NCBI RefSeq assembly: GCF_001455965.1
Contig: NZ_LKKO01000020.1
Span: forward strand, 1-64,000
DNA from: Methylobacterium sp. GXS13
GTDB lineage: Bacteria > Pseudomonadota > Alphaproteobacteria > Rhizobiales > Beijerinckiaceae
Reading direction: 5' to 3'
Length of the DNA: 64,000 nt
The notes beneath the pieces are model-generated. The model searched no databases and was not told the DNA's origin. It saw nothing but the letters and a program-made list of their open reading frames with translations. Both the position numbers and the translations under genes were made by a program. Positions 46,008-55,815 of this stretch are shown in pieces (within the stretch, counting starts at the first letter, position 1; each line of letters starts with the position of its first letter).

Positions 46008-47840
46008 GTGAGCGAGACGATTGAGCGGCACGAGTTCGGGGCGGAGGTGGGTCGGCTCCTCGATCTCGTTGTGCACGCGCTCTATTCCGACCGCGAGATC
46101 TTCCTGCGCGAACTCGTCGCCAACGCCGCCGACGCCATGGACCGGCGCCGGTTCGAGGCGCTGACCTCGGCGGCGAGCGCCCTGCCGCCGGACGCCAAGG
46201 TCCGGATCGTCCCCGACAAGGAGGCGCGCACCCTGACTGTCTCGGATGCCGGCATCGGCATGACCAAGGAGGATCTGGCGTCCAATCTCGGCACCATCGC
46301 CCGATCCGGCACGCGGGCCTTCTCGCAGACGCTGGATTCGGCCAAGGCCGAGGACCGCCCGAGCCTGATCGGCCAGTTCGGCGTCGGCTTCTACTCGGCC
46401 TTCATGGTCGCCGACCGGGTCACCGCGCCGTCGCGCCGGGCCGGCAGCGACGAGGCCTGGACCTGGGCCTCCGAAGGCCAGGGCAGCTACACGCTGGAGA
46501 CCGCGACCCGCGCGGAGCCCGGCACCGACATCGTGCTGCACCTCAAGGAGGATGCGGACGAGTATCTCGAGCCCTACCGCCTCGATCACCTCGTCCGGAA
46601 ATGGGCCGACTTCATCACCGTGCCGATCGCCATCGCCCGCGACGGCAAGGACGAATCCGCCAACCAGGGCACCGCGCTCTGGCGCAAGCCCAAATCCGAG
46701 GTGACGGAGGAGCAGTACGAGGCGTTCTACCACGCCATCGGCATGAACTTCGACAAGCCCTGGGCGACGCTGCACTGGCGGGCCGAAGGCCAGCTCGAGT
46801 TCTCCGCGCTGCTGTTCGTGCCCGGCGCGAAGCCGTTCCAGGCCCTCGAGAACGACCGGCAGAGCAAGGTCCGCCTGCATGTCCGGCGGATGTTCATCAC
46901 CGACGAGGCCGAGTTGCTGCCGCCGTGGCTGCGCTTCGTCCAGGGTGTGGTGGACACCGAGGACCTGCCCCTCAACGTCTCCCGTGAGATGCTTCAATCG
47001 ACGCCGGCGCTGGCCCGGATCCGCCGCGCGGTCACTGGCCGTGTCGTCTCCGAGCTGACCACCCGGGCTAAGGATGCCGAGAGCTACCAGACCTTCTGGG
47101 AAAATTTCGGCGCGGTGCTTAAGGAAGGCATCTACGAGGATTTCGAGCGCCGCGGTGAGATCGCGCCCCTGCTGCGCTTCCGCTCCTCGGCGGTCGAGGG
47201 CTGGACCTCGCTGCCCGACTACGTGTCGCGCATGAAGGACGGCCAGGACGCGATCTACTACCTCGTCGCCGACGATGCCGAGGCGCTGAAATCCTCGCCC
47301 CAGCTCGAAGGCTTCAGGGCGCGCGGGCTGGAGGTGCTGCTGCTCTCCGACCACGTCGACGCCTTCTGGCCCGACCAGCTCGGCAGCTTCGAGGAGAAGC
47401 CGCTCAAGTCGATCACCAAGGGCGGTCTCGACCTCTCCAAATTCGCCCCCGAGGGCGAGCAGCCGGACGCGCCGGAGGTCATCGACGCCTTCGTGGCCGC
47501 CGTGAAGGCGGCGCTCGGGGCCGAGGTCTCCGACGTGCGCACCACCGACCGGCTGGTCGATTCGGCCGTGGTGCTCTCTGCCGGCACGGCCGGGCCCGAC
47601 CTGCAGATGCAGCGCCTGATGCGCCGCGCCGGCCGTGCCGGCGCCGCCCAGCCGGTGCTGGAGATCAACCCCCGTCACCCGCTGATCCGGGCTCTCGCTG
47701 CCGCGTCCGAATCGGAGATCGCGCAGGAGGCCGGCACATTGCTCGACCTTGCCCGCATCCAGGACGGCGACAGCCCCCGCGACCCGGCCGGCTTCGCCCG
47801 CACGATCGCGGCGGCCCTGGCGGCGGCCAGGGGCGCCTGA
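46008..47840 (+). CDS. htpG: Molecular chaperone HtpG (Hsp90)
   Basis: 610 residues from a GTG at 46008 with GGAGG upstream. The GHKL ATPase domain contains [48 protein letters not shown] and [15 protein letters not shown]. The middle domain has [26 protein letters not shown] and the C-terminal dimerisation domain follows. It is an ATP-driven cytoplasmic chaperone. The usual Asn of L-x-x-N-A-x-D is present (VANAADA). Alone on the plus strand, followed by a hairpin. Confidence 0.96.
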   Translation: MSETIERHEFGAEVGRLLDLVVHALYSDREIFLRELVANAADAMDRRRFEALTSAASALPPDAKVRIVPDKEARTLTVSDAGIGMTKEDLASNLGTIARSGTRAFSQTLDSAKAEDRPSLIGQFGVGFYSAFMVADRVTAPSRRAGSDEAWTWASEGQGSYTLETATRAEPGTDIVLHLKEDADEYLEPYRLDHLVRKWADFITVPIAIARDGKDESANQGTALWRKPKSEVTEEQYEAFYHAIGMNFDKPWATLHWRAEGQLEFSALLFVPGAKPFQALENDRQSKVRLHVRRMFITDEAELLPPWLRFVQGVVDTEDLPLNVSREMLQSTPALARIRRAVTGRVVSELTTRAKDAESYQTFWENFGAVLKEGIYEDFERRGEIAPLLRFRSSAVEGWTSLPDYVSRMKDGQDAIYYLVADDAEALKSSPQLEGFRARGLEVLLLSDHVDAFWPDQLGSFEEKPLKSITKGGLDLSKFAPEGEQPDAPEVIDAFVAAVKAALGAEVSDVRTTDRLVDSAVVLSAGTAGPDLQMQRLMRRAGRAGAAQPVLEINPRHPLIRALAAASESEIAQEAGTLLDLARIQDGDSPRDPAGFARTIAAALAAARGA

Positions 47841-48146
47841 CGCGAGCGATTCGCGCTTGAAGATCGAAGCCGGGCCCGACATGCGCGCCCGGCTTCGACC
47901 GGAAAGGTGCTTGCGATCCGCTCAGCGGGGCTCTTCGCGGGTACGTTGCTGCAACAGGCGGATGTGTGTTCACGCACCTGCGCGTCGAAAGTTTCCAAGT
48001 TCGGTTGATCATTCGGAAACGGGAGAGCCATAACTTCGCCACTGGTCGGGGCCATTCCCCGGCTGGAGGCGCGGGCGCGGTGGGGGCCGCAGGCGTCTAA
48101 GCCGATCCCTCTCGTGCGCGCGGCCTGCGCGCCTTACGGACGCTGC
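47841..48146. other. Intergenic between htpG and lptC
   Basis: About 306 bases. The only structure I can define is the hairpin at 47864-47898. The remainder should hold the lptC promoter but shows no clear elements. Confidence 0.4.
47864..47898 (+). terminator. Hairpin after htpG
   Basis: Perfect 12-base stem TCGAAGCCGGGC / GCCCGGCTTCGA (47864-47875 with 47887-47898), loop of 11 bases, starting 23 bases after the htpG stop. No T-run follows, so it may need Rho or act in mRNA stability rather than be a classical terminator. Confidence 0.55.
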
Positions 48147-48866
48147 ATGAACCCGGTCGAGGCTTCAGCCGGCAACGGACAGGCGGTCGCGGCAGCGCGC
48201 ACGCGGGCTCACGCCCGGGCGTACCGCCACAGCGGTCGCGTGCGCACCATGCGTCGCCTCATCCCGGTGGCGGCCGGGGGCGCGGTGGCGTTGCTGCTCG
48301 CCTACCTGTTCAATCCCTTCGCTGCGAGCCTGCCGGGCGTGTCGGTCGGCCCGGTGACGGTGGCCGGCTCCAAGGTCCGTATGGAGAGCCCCCGGCTCGC
48401 GGGCTTCCGCCAGGGCAACCGCGGCTACGAGGTGACGGCCGACGCCGCCCTTCAGGACGTGCGCAAACCGAGCCTGATCGAGCTGGAGCGGATGCGCGGC
48501 CACCTCGCCACCGACGACCAGGGCGGCATGGCCCAGCTCTCGGCCGCGTCCGGCCTGTTCGACACCGCCCGCGAGGCGCTGGACCTGAAGGACGACATCC
48601 GGATTTGGACCGACAAGGGCGAGGAGGCGCGCCTGCGCTCGGCGGCCGTGGTATTCAAGACCGGTTCCGTAAGCTCTCAGGAGCCAGTCACGGTCTCGAC
48701 CCCCCGCGCCACCGTGAATGCCAACGCCCTCGACGTGGTCGAGAACGGTAAGCGGATCTCGTTCGTCGGCAACGTCCACGTGGTGATCGTGAGCGACGAC
48801 CAGGCCGACAAGGCGCCACCGCGCATCCTGACATCGAACGCCGACCCGGTGGAAGGCAGCCGATGA
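48147..48866 (+). CDS. lptC: LPS export system protein LptC
   Basis: 239 residues from ATG 48147. One transmembrane helix near residue 40 (LIPVAAGGAVALLLAYLF) is followed by a periplasmic LptC domain (VTVAGSKVRMESPRLAGF, YEVTADAALQD, LSAASGLFDTAREALDLKDDIRI). It forms the bridge between the inner-membrane LptBFG transporter and LptA. Its stop overlaps the lptA ATG (ATGA). An in-frame ATG at 48249 is an alternative start. Confidence 0.88.
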   Translation: MNPVEASAGNGQAVAAARTRAHARAYRHSGRVRTMRRLIPVAAGGAVALLLAYLFNPFAASLPGVSVGPVTVAGSKVRMESPRLAGFRQGNRGYEVTADAALQDVRKPSLIELERMRGHLATDDQGGMAQLSAASGLFDTAREALDLKDDIRIWTDKGEEARLRSAAVVFKTGSVSSQEPVTVSTPRATVNANALDVVENGKRISFVGNVHVVIVSDDQADKAPPRILTSNADPVEGSR

Positions 48867-49537
48867 GTGCGCGCGCAACGCTTTGCGCGGCCCTCGCCGC
48901 CTGCCTCGCGCTCGCCGGCCGGGCGCTCGCCGAGAAGCCGGCAAAGAAGGATTCACCCTTCGGCAATATCGGCGGCGGCGGCAAGGATCCGATCAAGATC
49001 GACGCCGACCGGCTCGACGTGTTCGATCGGGAGAACCGCGCGGTATTCGTCGGTAACGTCGTGGCCGTCCAGGGCGAGAGCACGATCCGCTGCTCAACCA
49101 TGACCGTCTATTACAAGCGCGGCAAAGACGGTGCCGGCAAGAGTTCCGCGAGCAAGGACGCAGAGGCCAAGACCGCAGACGGCGACGAGGCGCCGGCGCC
49201 GAAAAATCCGGCCGAGAACGGCATCCAGAAGGTCGATTGCGCGGGCCCGGTCACGGTGGTCCAGAAGGATCAGGTCGCCACCGGCGACCACGCGGTGTTC
49301 GACCAGGATGCAAAGCGGATCGTGCTCACCGGCAACGTCGTGCTGAGCCAGTGCCAGAACGTCACCCGCGGCCAGCGGTTGGTCTACGATATGGGCACCG
49401 GACGGGCGAACATGGACCCGGTGGCGGGTGGGCGTGTCTCGGCCCTCTTCGTGCCCGGCGAGAAGGCCGACGCGAAGGATGGCAAGCCGAAGGGCTGCGC
49501 GCAGCCGCCCGTCAAGCCGCGGGCGCAGGTCAATTGA
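48863..49537 (+). CDS. lptA: LPS transport periplasmic protein LptA
   Basis: 224 residues with a signal peptide (LCAALAACLALAGRALAE). The OstA domain is DPIKIDADRLDVFDRENRAVFVGNVVAVQGESTIRCSTMTVYY, then after an Ala/Lys-rich insert, VATGDHAVFDQDAKRIVLTGNVVLSQCQNVTRGQRLVYDM. It carries LPS across the periplasm. It is translationally coupled to lptC upstream and lptB downstream. Confidence 0.92.
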   Translation: MSARATLCAALAACLALAGRALAEKPAKKDSPFGNIGGGGKDPIKIDADRLDVFDRENRAVFVGNVVAVQGESTIRCSTMTVYYKRGKDGAGKSSASKDAEAKTADGDEAPAPKNPAENGIQKVDCAGPVTVVQKDQVATGDHAVFDQDAKRIVLTGNVVLSQCQNVTRGQRLVYDMGTGRANMDPVAGGRVSALFVPGEKADAKDGKPKGCAQPPVKPRAQVN

Positions 49538-50394
49538 GCGACGCGGTCGCTTTCCGGGCGGAGCCGCAGGATGCGGCGGCCCGCCCGACGCTCCTCGGCC
49601 GCATGTTCGGCCGGCGCGCCCGCCCGCCCCTCGTTGACGCGGACGAGGCTGCGGCCACCGAAGAGGGTGGTCCCGGCATCCTGAGCGTGCGTGGCTTGCG
49701 CAAGAGCTACGGCGCCCGCACCGTTGTGCACGAAGCGGGGCTGACAGTGCGCACCGGCGAGGCCGTGGGTCTGCTCGGCCCGAATGGCGCCGGCAAGACC
49801 ACGATTTTCTACATGATCACCGGGCTGGTGGTGGCTGATCGCGGCCACATCACCCTGGACGGCCTGCCGATCACCCACCTGCCTATGTACCAGCGCGCGC
49901 GGCTCGGCATCGGCTACCTGCCGCAGGAAGCTTCGATCTTCCGGGGGCTGACCGTCGAAGATAACATCCGCGCCGTGCTTGAGGTGGCTGAGCCAGACCG
50001 CAAGGAGCGCGCACGCAAGCTCGATTCATTGCTTGAGGAATTCGACATCGCGCGCCTGCGCAAGTCGCCCTCAATCGCGCTGTCGGGCGGCGAGCGGCGG
50101 CGCTGCGAGATCGCCCGGGCACTCGCCTCCTCGCCGACCTTCATGCTCCTGGACGAGCCCTTCGCGGGCATCGACCCGATCGCGGTGGGCGACATTCAGG
50201 ATCTGGTCAAACATCTCAAGCAGCGCGGCATCGGCGTGCTGATCACAGACCATAACGTGCGCGAAACCCTGGGCCTGATTGATCGCGCCTACATCGCCCA
50301 TTCCGGTCGTATCCTCACCGAGGGTACCCCGGAGGAGATCGTCGCCAACCCGGATGCGCGGCGGTTGTATTTGGGTGAGGATTTCCGGCTCTGA
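49534..50394 (+). CDS. lptB: LPS export ABC transporter ATP-binding protein LptB
   Basis: 286 residues from a TTG at 49534 that overlaps the lptA stop. This gives a 45-residue N-terminal extension before the ABC domain. Walker A is GLLGPNGAGKTTIFYMITG, the Q loop is in LGIGYLPQEASIFRGL, the signature ALSGGERRRCEIARAL, Walker B FMLLDEPFAGIDP and the His switch ITDHNVRET. It powers LptFG in LPS extraction. Alternative start ATG 49603. No rpoN follows, unlike many alphaproteobacteria. Confidence 0.93.
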   Translation: MSDAVAFRAEPQDAAARPTLLGRMFGRRARPPLVDADEAAATEEGGPGILSVRGLRKSYGARTVVHEAGLTVRTGEAVGLLGPNGAGKTTIFYMITGLVVADRGHITLDGLPITHLPMYQRARLGIGYLPQEASIFRGLTVEDNIRAVLEVAEPDRKERARKLDSLLEEFDIARLRKSPSIALSGGERRRCEIARALASSPTFMLLDEPFAGIDPIAVGDIQDLVKHLKQRGIGVLITDHNVRETLGLIDRAYIAHSGRILTEGTPEEIVANPDARRLYLGEDFRL

Positions 50395-50431
50395 CGTCGT
50401 AGGAGTTCCATCGCGCGTCAGGCGCGTGGCC

Positions 50432-51583
50432 TCACCCCTTCCAATTCTTCAGCGCTGCGAACGGGCTGTCTGCCTCCGGGGGCTTGTCCGGGTTCAGCAC
50501 CGGCTCGATCTGTGCGATCGCATCGGCCATCGAAAAGGCCGAGCCGCTTTGAAGCCGGCCGCCGGCGGCGTCGCGGTGGCCGCCGCCGCGGAACAGGCGG
50601 GCGCCGTCGAGGGCCGTGCCGTCGTTGGAGCGGAACGACAGCGTGCCCATCCGCTGCACGTTGACGACGCGCTTGGCCCGGCCCGCATCCATGATGAGGT
50701 CGGAGACCCGCTGGAAAGTCCCCGAATCAAGGGCGAAGGACAGGAGCGTGCCGTCCTTCAGTGGACGGAACAGAGCGTCGGAGCGAGCGAGCGCCCGGGC
50801 GAGCCGCATGCGCGTCGTGAGCGCCCGGTCGTCGTCCGGCGCGTCGCGGAGAAGGGTCTCGGTCACGTCGGAGCGGAACGCAAGGGCTTGCCGCTCCAGA
50901 TCGGCTGGCCGTGCACCCTCCCGCAATGCCGCAGCGGCGGCCAGCAGCAGGCCGGACATGAAGGCCTCATGCCAGGGATGGCCGACCGGTACGAAGCTCG
51001 ACACGCTCTCCCAGAACAGTTCGTCGAGCGCCAAGCCTCCCGCGAAGGCCGGGCTGTCCTTGCGCCAGAGGTCCACCGCGTCGATCGCGGCCAGCAAGGC
51101 GGTGAGGTCGGTCGCGGGCTCGCGGGTGGCGAACAGGGCCCGGTGATCGAAGGTCATCCGGGTGGCGCAGACGTTTTCGTCGATCAGCACAGTGCAGTCC
51201 GGATCGCCGAGGTCAATCCGGTTCAGACCGGCCCGCTCCGGATCGGCCACCGGCTCCAGGCCCTGGCGGCGCAACTGGTCCAACGAGGAGGCGTGGTGAT
51301 CGAGGACCACGAGCCGGTGCTTCCGGCCGTCCTCGCGGCGGCGGTTCATGGCGGCAAATTTCTTCAGGCCCGCGATGGTCTGCTCCTCCAGCCCGAGATC
51401 GGTCATGAGCAGGATCTCGCTCTCTCCCGCCCGGGCCAGGCGCTTCGTCTCGTCCTCGAAGACCGGACCAACATCGCTGTAGCGCGGCACGTGGACCACG
51501 CGCTCGGCCGCCTTGCAGGCGGCGGCAACCGTGGCGGCGCCGTAGCCGTCGAGGTCGTGGTGGGTGATCTGGATCAGGCGCAC
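50432..51583 (-). CDS. DHH-family phosphoesterase
   Basis: 383 residues. Motif I is MRLIQITHHDLDGYGAATVAA (metal-binding Asp), motif II LLMTDLGL, motif III HRLVVLDHHASS (the DHH), and motif IV Asp in IDAVDLW. A DHHA1-type C-terminal domain ends with FRGGGHRDAAGGRLQSGSAFS, the GGGH nucleotide-binding motif. The family includes nanoRNases and cyclic-dinucleotide phosphodiesterases. The substrate is unknown. It is convergent with lptB and divergent from the MFS gene. Confidence 0.85.
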   Translation of the reverse strand: MRLIQITHHDLDGYGAATVAAACKAAERVVHVPRYSDVGPVFEDETKRLARAGESEILLMTDLGLEEQTIAGLKKFAAMNRRREDGRKHRLVVLDHHASSLDQLRRQGLEPVADPERAGLNRIDLGDPDCTVLIDENVCATRMTFDHRALFATREPATDLTALLAAIDAVDLWRKDSPAFAGGLALDELFWESVSSFVPVGHPWHEAFMSGLLLAAAAALREGARPADLERQALAFRSDVTETLLRDAPDDDRALTTRMRLARALARSDALFRPLKDGTLLSFALDSGTFQRVSDLIMDAGRAKRVVNVQRMGTLSFRSNDGTALDGARLFRGGGHRDAAGGRLQSGSAFSMADAIAQIEPVLNPDKPPEADSPFAALKNWKG

Positions 51584-51783
51584 GCGGGGCGGTCTCGGTC
51601 GGTGACGGGTGCGAGGGGTCTACGACGCCCGGCGCCGCGACGCGAGGGGGCGGTGTGTCAGCCAGCAGCTTCCCCTCGACGGCATTCGATGCAGAATAAT
51701 GCCCGGGCCCCGTGAGTCGCGAGACGCATGGTTGGACCCGCAGCACCATGAAGAGTGCGCGCCAGCTAAAATGGGAGGACGCA

Positions 51784-53097
51784 ATGGCCACGGCTGCAAC
51801 GCCGCGCGTGAAGCGCATCCAGACGATCTCACTCACCCTGCTGGTGACGGCCGGGGTGGTCAATTACGTCGATCGCGCCACCCTGGCAGTGGCCAACCCA
51901 CTGATCCGTCAGGATCTCGGCCTGTCGATCCCCGATATGGGTCTGCTGCTATCGGCGTTCCTGTGGGCCTACGCCTTCGCGCAGCTTCCGGCCGGTGCCC
52001 TGGCCGATAGGCTGGGACCGCGCCTGACGCTGACTATCGGACTGAGTTGCTGGTCACTCGGCCAGATGCTCGGCGGTGCCGTGACCTCGTTCTGGCAATT
52101 CGTGGGCGCGCGCATCGTGCTCGGCCTCGGCGAGGCGCCGCATTTCCCGACCTGCGCCCGGGTCTCGCGCGACTGGTTCAACATCCGCGAGCGCGGCACC
52201 GCCACGGGCATCTGGAACTGCGCCTCCTCGCTCGGCACCTTCCTGGCCCTGCCGCTGCTGACCTTCCTGATGGTCAGTTTCGGCTGGCGGGCCATGTTCA
52301 TCATCATGGGCGCAGTCGGGCTGGTGCTTGCCGGAATCGTCTACCTGGTGTTCCGCAACCCGCCCGAGGTGACCCTCACCCCGGCCGAGCGCGCCTTTCT
52401 GGAGGAGGGTGACGCGCCCAACACCGACCGACGCGTCACTTGGAAGGCGTGGAAGCGGCTGTTCCGCTACCGGACCAGCTGGGGCATGATCATGGGGTAT
52501 TTCGGCTGCATCTACATGACCTGGCTCTACACCGCCTGGCTGCCGAGCTACCTCGAGATCGAGCGGCACTTCACCCTGCAGAAGACCGGGATCATCGGGG
52601 CGATCCCGTTCGCGTTCGGGGTGATCGGCGGGGTTCTAGGCGGCCGGATCGTCGACATCCTGGTCCGGCGCGGGATCGATCCGATCCGCAGTCGCAAGAT
52701 CCCGATGGTGCTGGGCCTGCTGGCGACCGCAGCCTGCACGGTGGTGGCCGCGCTGACGCCGAGCGATACGCTCGCCATGGCGTGCATCTCGGCGTCGCTG
52801 TTCCTGGTTTATGTCAGCTCGTCGGCCGCCTGGGCGATGGCCTCCGTGGCGGCGCCGGCCAACGCCACCGCCTCGCTCGGGGCCATGCAGAATTTCGGCG
52901 GCTATATCGGCGGTGCCCTGGCCCCAATGGTGACCGGCTTCATCGTCGGCGGCACGGGTCATTTTTCCATGGCGTTCATCACCGGCGCGGGGATCGCCGT
53001 GGTGGCGGCCCTTGGATACTGGGTGTTGATCCAGGACCCGATCGCCGCGCAGGCGCCCACCGAGCCCTTCGCCGCCGGCCTCACCCCCGCCGAGTAA
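51784..53097 (+). CDS. MFS transporter, anion:cation symporter (hexuronate/galactonate) type
   Basis: 437 residues from ATG 51784, selected by GGGAGGA at 51773-51779. Twelve membrane segments. VVNYVDRATLAVANPLIRQDLGLS and AFLWAYAFAQLPAGALADRLGPR (motif A), and GLGEAPHFPTCARVSRDWFNIRERGTATGIWNCASSLG match the ACS family (ExuT/GudP/galactonate). It imports organic acid anions with protons. It is independent of the polysaccharide cluster that follows on the other strand. Confidence 0.9.
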   Translation: MATAATPRVKRIQTISLTLLVTAGVVNYVDRATLAVANPLIRQDLGLSIPDMGLLLSAFLWAYAFAQLPAGALADRLGPRLTLTIGLSCWSLGQMLGGAVTSFWQFVGARIVLGLGEAPHFPTCARVSRDWFNIRERGTATGIWNCASSLGTFLALPLLTFLMVSFGWRAMFIIMGAVGLVLAGIVYLVFRNPPEVTLTPAERAFLEEGDAPNTDRRVTWKAWKRLFRYRTSWGMIMGYFGCIYMTWLYTAWLPSYLEIERHFTLQKTGIIGAIPFAFGVIGGVLGGRIVDILVRRGIDPIRSRKIPMVLGLLATAACTVVAALTPSDTLAMACISASLFLVYVSSSAAWAMASVAAPANATASLGAMQNFGGYIGGALAPMVTGFIVGGTGHFSMAFITGAGIAVVAALGYWVLIQDPIAAQAPTEPFAAGLTPAE

Positions 53098-53145
53098 GCT
53101 GAACGGATCCGCATTCAGCAGCAAGCACGTGCAGCGCGACGCTTT

Positions 53146-53260
53146 TTCCCCCCCCCCCTTGTAGGGAGGGGTTATAGGGGTGGGGGTGGTGCAGGATCGA
53201 GCCTGACGGTGCCTTCTGAGCCACCCCCACCTCCAACTCCTCCCCGCAGGGGGGGGGGGA
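53146..53260. repeat. Intergenic inverted repeat, family B copy 2
   Basis: About 115 bases between the convergent MFS and glycosyltransferase genes. It carries CCCCCTTGTAGGGAGGGG then GGGGTGGGGGTGGTGCAG on the left, and CCACCCCCACCTCCAACTCC then TCCCCGCAGGGGGGG on the right. It closely matches the copy at 29.07-29.18 kb, with a right-arm CTCC-AACTCCTCCCC that equals the complement of the left arm there. Confidence 0.75.
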
Positions 53261-53314
53261 GCGCGTTCCGCCGTCCACAAACCGATGTGTCACATCGTAG
53301 CCGAGTAGGCGAAC

Positions 53315-54442
53315 TCAGCCGCGCAGATGCGGAACCGGCGCGTGAAGGTCCCGCGCCGGAATCCGGGCTCGGAAGTTGCGGCGCATCAGGTCGACGAAGG
53401 TGGCGGCCGGGCCGTCCCAATCGTGGCGGGCGGCGTGCGCTCTCGCGGCGCCCGCGTCGAAGGGCAGGCGCCCGTCGATCGCCGCGCGCATCAGCTCGGC
53501 CAGCCGCTCGACCCGGTCCGGGGCGTCGGGATCGAAATAGCTTGCCGCATTGCCGCCCGCTTCTGGGATCGCGGTCAGGCTCGAGGCGATCACCGGGGTG
53601 CCGCGCGCGAGGCTGTCGAGCACCGGGATGCCCCAGCCCTCGCCGCGGCTCGGGAAGACCAGGGCGGCGGCCCGGCCGTAGAGATCGGACAGGCCGTTAT
53701 CGTCGATGCCGGCGATGTGCACCGCATCCGGGGTCCGGGTCAGGCGGTCGAGGGTCTCGGGCCGCTCGCCGTCGCCCTTGCCGACCACGATCAGCCGGGC
53801 TGCGCCCGCGGGCAGGCGCGCGAAGGCCTCGAGCACGAGGCCGAGATTCTTGCGGGGCTCCAGGCGGCCGACCATCAGCAGGTACGGGCGCCCGTCCGCC
53901 AGCGGGCTCCGCTCGGCCGAGGCCCTGGGCGGGGTCGAACCGCAGCGCACCTCGGCGATCCGCTCGCGCTCGATGCCGTAGACCTTGGCGATGGAATCGC
54001 GGCTGTAGTCGGAGATGGTCAGGACCAGCTTGGCCCGTTTGGCCGAGAGCCGAGTGAGGACGCGGTTCCGCCAGCGCATCCGCCAGGAAAAGAACTCGGG
54101 GTGGGTTTCGAACAGGATGTCGTGGACCACCACCACCTGCCGGTTCCCCGGCACCAGCGGCGGGGCGATGTAGGTGGTGAGCAGGGTGTCGAGCCGGTCG
54201 CGGAAGACCAGCCAGGGCCAGATCGCGAGCAGGCGGACGCTCGCCGGCACCCGCGGTAGCCGCTGGTGCTCGATATTGGGCCCCGAGACGATCCGTGCGC
54301 AGGCCTCCGGGTCGCCGGAATAGACCACGTAGGTCGCGTCCGGATGGCGGGCGGCGGCCCGCCCGATGATGTTCACGAGCCAAGTGCGGCTGCCCTGGGG
54401 CTTGCCGGTCAGCACGTGCGCGTCGATGCCGATGCGAAGCAT
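53315..54442 (-). CDS. Glycosyltransferase family 4
   Basis: 375 residues. It begins MLRIGIDAHVLTGKPQGSRTW, the nucleotide-sugar acceptor-side loop of GT4. The donor-binding half has YLLMVGRLEPRKNLGLVLEAFARL, VHIAGIDDNGLSDLYGRAAALVFPSRGEGWGIPVLDSLARGTPVI and SLTAIPEAGGNAASYFDP, with the E-x7-E-type catalytic region. It adds a sugar to a lipid-linked chain in exopolysaccharide or O-antigen synthesis. It lies two bases after the beta-helix lipoprotein gene and ends the left-pointing operon. Confidence 0.88.
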   Translation of the reverse strand: MLRIGIDAHVLTGKPQGSRTWLVNIIGRAAARHPDATYVVYSGDPEACARIVSGPNIEHQRLPRVPASVRLLAIWPWLVFRDRLDTLLTTYIAPPLVPGNRQVVVVHDILFETHPEFFSWRMRWRNRVLTRLSAKRAKLVLTISDYSRDSIAKVYGIERERIAEVRCGSTPPRASAERSPLADGRPYLLMVGRLEPRKNLGLVLEAFARLPAGAARLIVVGKGDGERPETLDRLTRTPDAVHIAGIDDNGLSDLYGRAAALVFPSRGEGWGIPVLDSLARGTPVIASSLTAIPEAGGNAASYFDPDAPDRVERLAELMRAAIDGRLPFDAGAARAHAARHDWDGPAATFVDLMRRNFRARIPARDLHAPVPHLRG

Positions 54443-54444
54443 GG

Positions 54445-55815
54445 TTACGGGCTCCTGTACGCGCCGAAGGTCGGGGCCTCGCCGGGCGCGTAGGCGCGGC
54501 CGGCGAGGTCGCGGGTCGCGCCGAGCGGGATGCCGGCGCGGGCGGGGGGCTTGGTCAGCGCGAGGCCGTCCGCGAACGGAGCCGCGCGGTCGCGGAAGGC
54601 GGGGGTGCCGGCGAGATCGGGGCCCTGGCTGTTCAGCGGCAGGCTCGCTCCGTCGCTGGTGGCCGTGGCGGCCCAGCGATAGAGAGGGGCGCCGACGCTG
54701 CTGCCGATGAAGTTCGGCCCGATCGCGTTGCCGTTGTCGGCGGTGGTCGCCTCGACCGCGATGGCCGCGATGCCGGGCCTCGTGGCGAAGGCGATGTTGT
54801 TGAGCACCCGGTTGCCCGCGGTGCGATCGACCTTCTTGGTGTAGTCGGAGGCCAGCACGATCTCGCCGCGATAGACATGCTTGCCGCCGGAATCGCGCAT
54901 GTTGCCGGTGACGGTGTTGTTGACCACCGTATTGGAGCCGGCGTCGAACAGGTTGATGCCGGAGCCGTCATTGTCGGTGGCGACGTTGAAAGCGACGGTG
55001 TTGCCGTCGCACCATTGGTCGATCTGGATGCCGTTGCCGTCCTGGCCGGTGGTTTCCTTCTGGCCGGTGACGATGTTGTACCGGATGGTGTTGCGGTCGC
55101 CGGCGTCCTGGCCGGCGTCCTTGGCGTAGACGTGGATGCCGGAAGTGCCTGACATCCCGACGCCGTTGCCCGAGACCCGGTTGCCCTCGACCACGTAGCC
55201 GGAGCCGTTGATCTCCATCCCGTGGATGCCGTTGCCGGTCACGGTGTTGGCCAGGATGTAGCTCGGGTCCTCGGGGGGCACGTTGATCACGTCGACGGCG
55301 ACGCCGTGGGTCTTGTTGTCGGCGAGCGTGTTGCCGGTGATGCGGTGGCCGGCCCCGGCGCCGTCCCCGATCCAGATGCCGAGGCCGGATTTCGACACGG
55401 TCGAGCCCGAGACGGTCACGTGGTGCGAGCCCCGGCGGATGATGAAGCCGGAATTGACCGCGCCCTGCACGGTCAGGCCGGTGACCGTGACGTAGGCGGC
55501 ATTCTCGAACACCACCGAGTTCGACAGGACGGGCTTGGTCCCGGCCACCGCCGCCACGGTGACCCGCGCCGCGGCGCTGCCGCGGGACCCGATCAGAGCC
55601 ACGTCGCCGTAGCTGCCGCCGCGGATCAGCACGCTCGATCCGGGGCCGAGGCTCGCGAACGGCACGTCGGCGAGACGCGCCACCGTGCGAAAACCGTCCA
55701 TCGCGCCGCCCGCGGGATCGACTAGGATGTTCTGCTGCGACTGCGCATCGGCTGGGCCGCAGGCGGCGAGCGCCGGCAGGAGCAGGACTGCGAGGACGTG
55801 TCGGGCGTACAGCAT
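54445..55815 (-). CDS. Right-handed beta-helix lipoprotein (parallel beta-helix repeat)
   Basis: 456 residues from ATG 55815. The signal (VLAVLLLPALAACGPADAQ) ends with lipobox LAAC, so it is probably a lipoprotein. The body holds many NosD/pectate-lyase-like coils, for example VTVTGLTVQGAVNSGFIIRRG, HHVTVSGSTVSKSGLGIWI, HRITGNTLADNKTHGVAV and NTVVNNTVTGNMRDSGG. Such proteins bind or cleave polysaccharide. It overlaps the upstream GT2 gene by one base and is followed two bases later by a GT4 gene, so it belongs to the glycan operon as a possible lyase or epimerase. Confidence 0.85.
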   Translation of the reverse strand: MLYARHVLAVLLLPALAACGPADAQSQQNILVDPAGGAMDGFRTVARLADVPFASLGPGSSVLIRGGSYGDVALIGSRGSAAARVTVAAVAGTKPVLSNSVVFENAAYVTVTGLTVQGAVNSGFIIRRGSHHVTVSGSTVSKSGLGIWIGDGAGAGHRITGNTLADNKTHGVAVDVINVPPEDPSYILANTVTGNGIHGMEINGSGYVVEGNRVSGNGVGMSGTSGIHVYAKDAGQDAGDRNTIRYNIVTGQKETTGQDGNGIQIDQWCDGNTVAFNVATDNDGSGINLFDAGSNTVVNNTVTGNMRDSGGKHVYRGEIVLASDYTKKVDRTAGNRVLNNIAFATRPGIAAIAVEATTADNGNAIGPNFIGSSVGAPLYRWAATATSDGASLPLNSQGPDLAGTPAFRDRAAPFADGLALTKPPARAGIPLGATRDLAGRAYAPGEAPTFGAYRSP

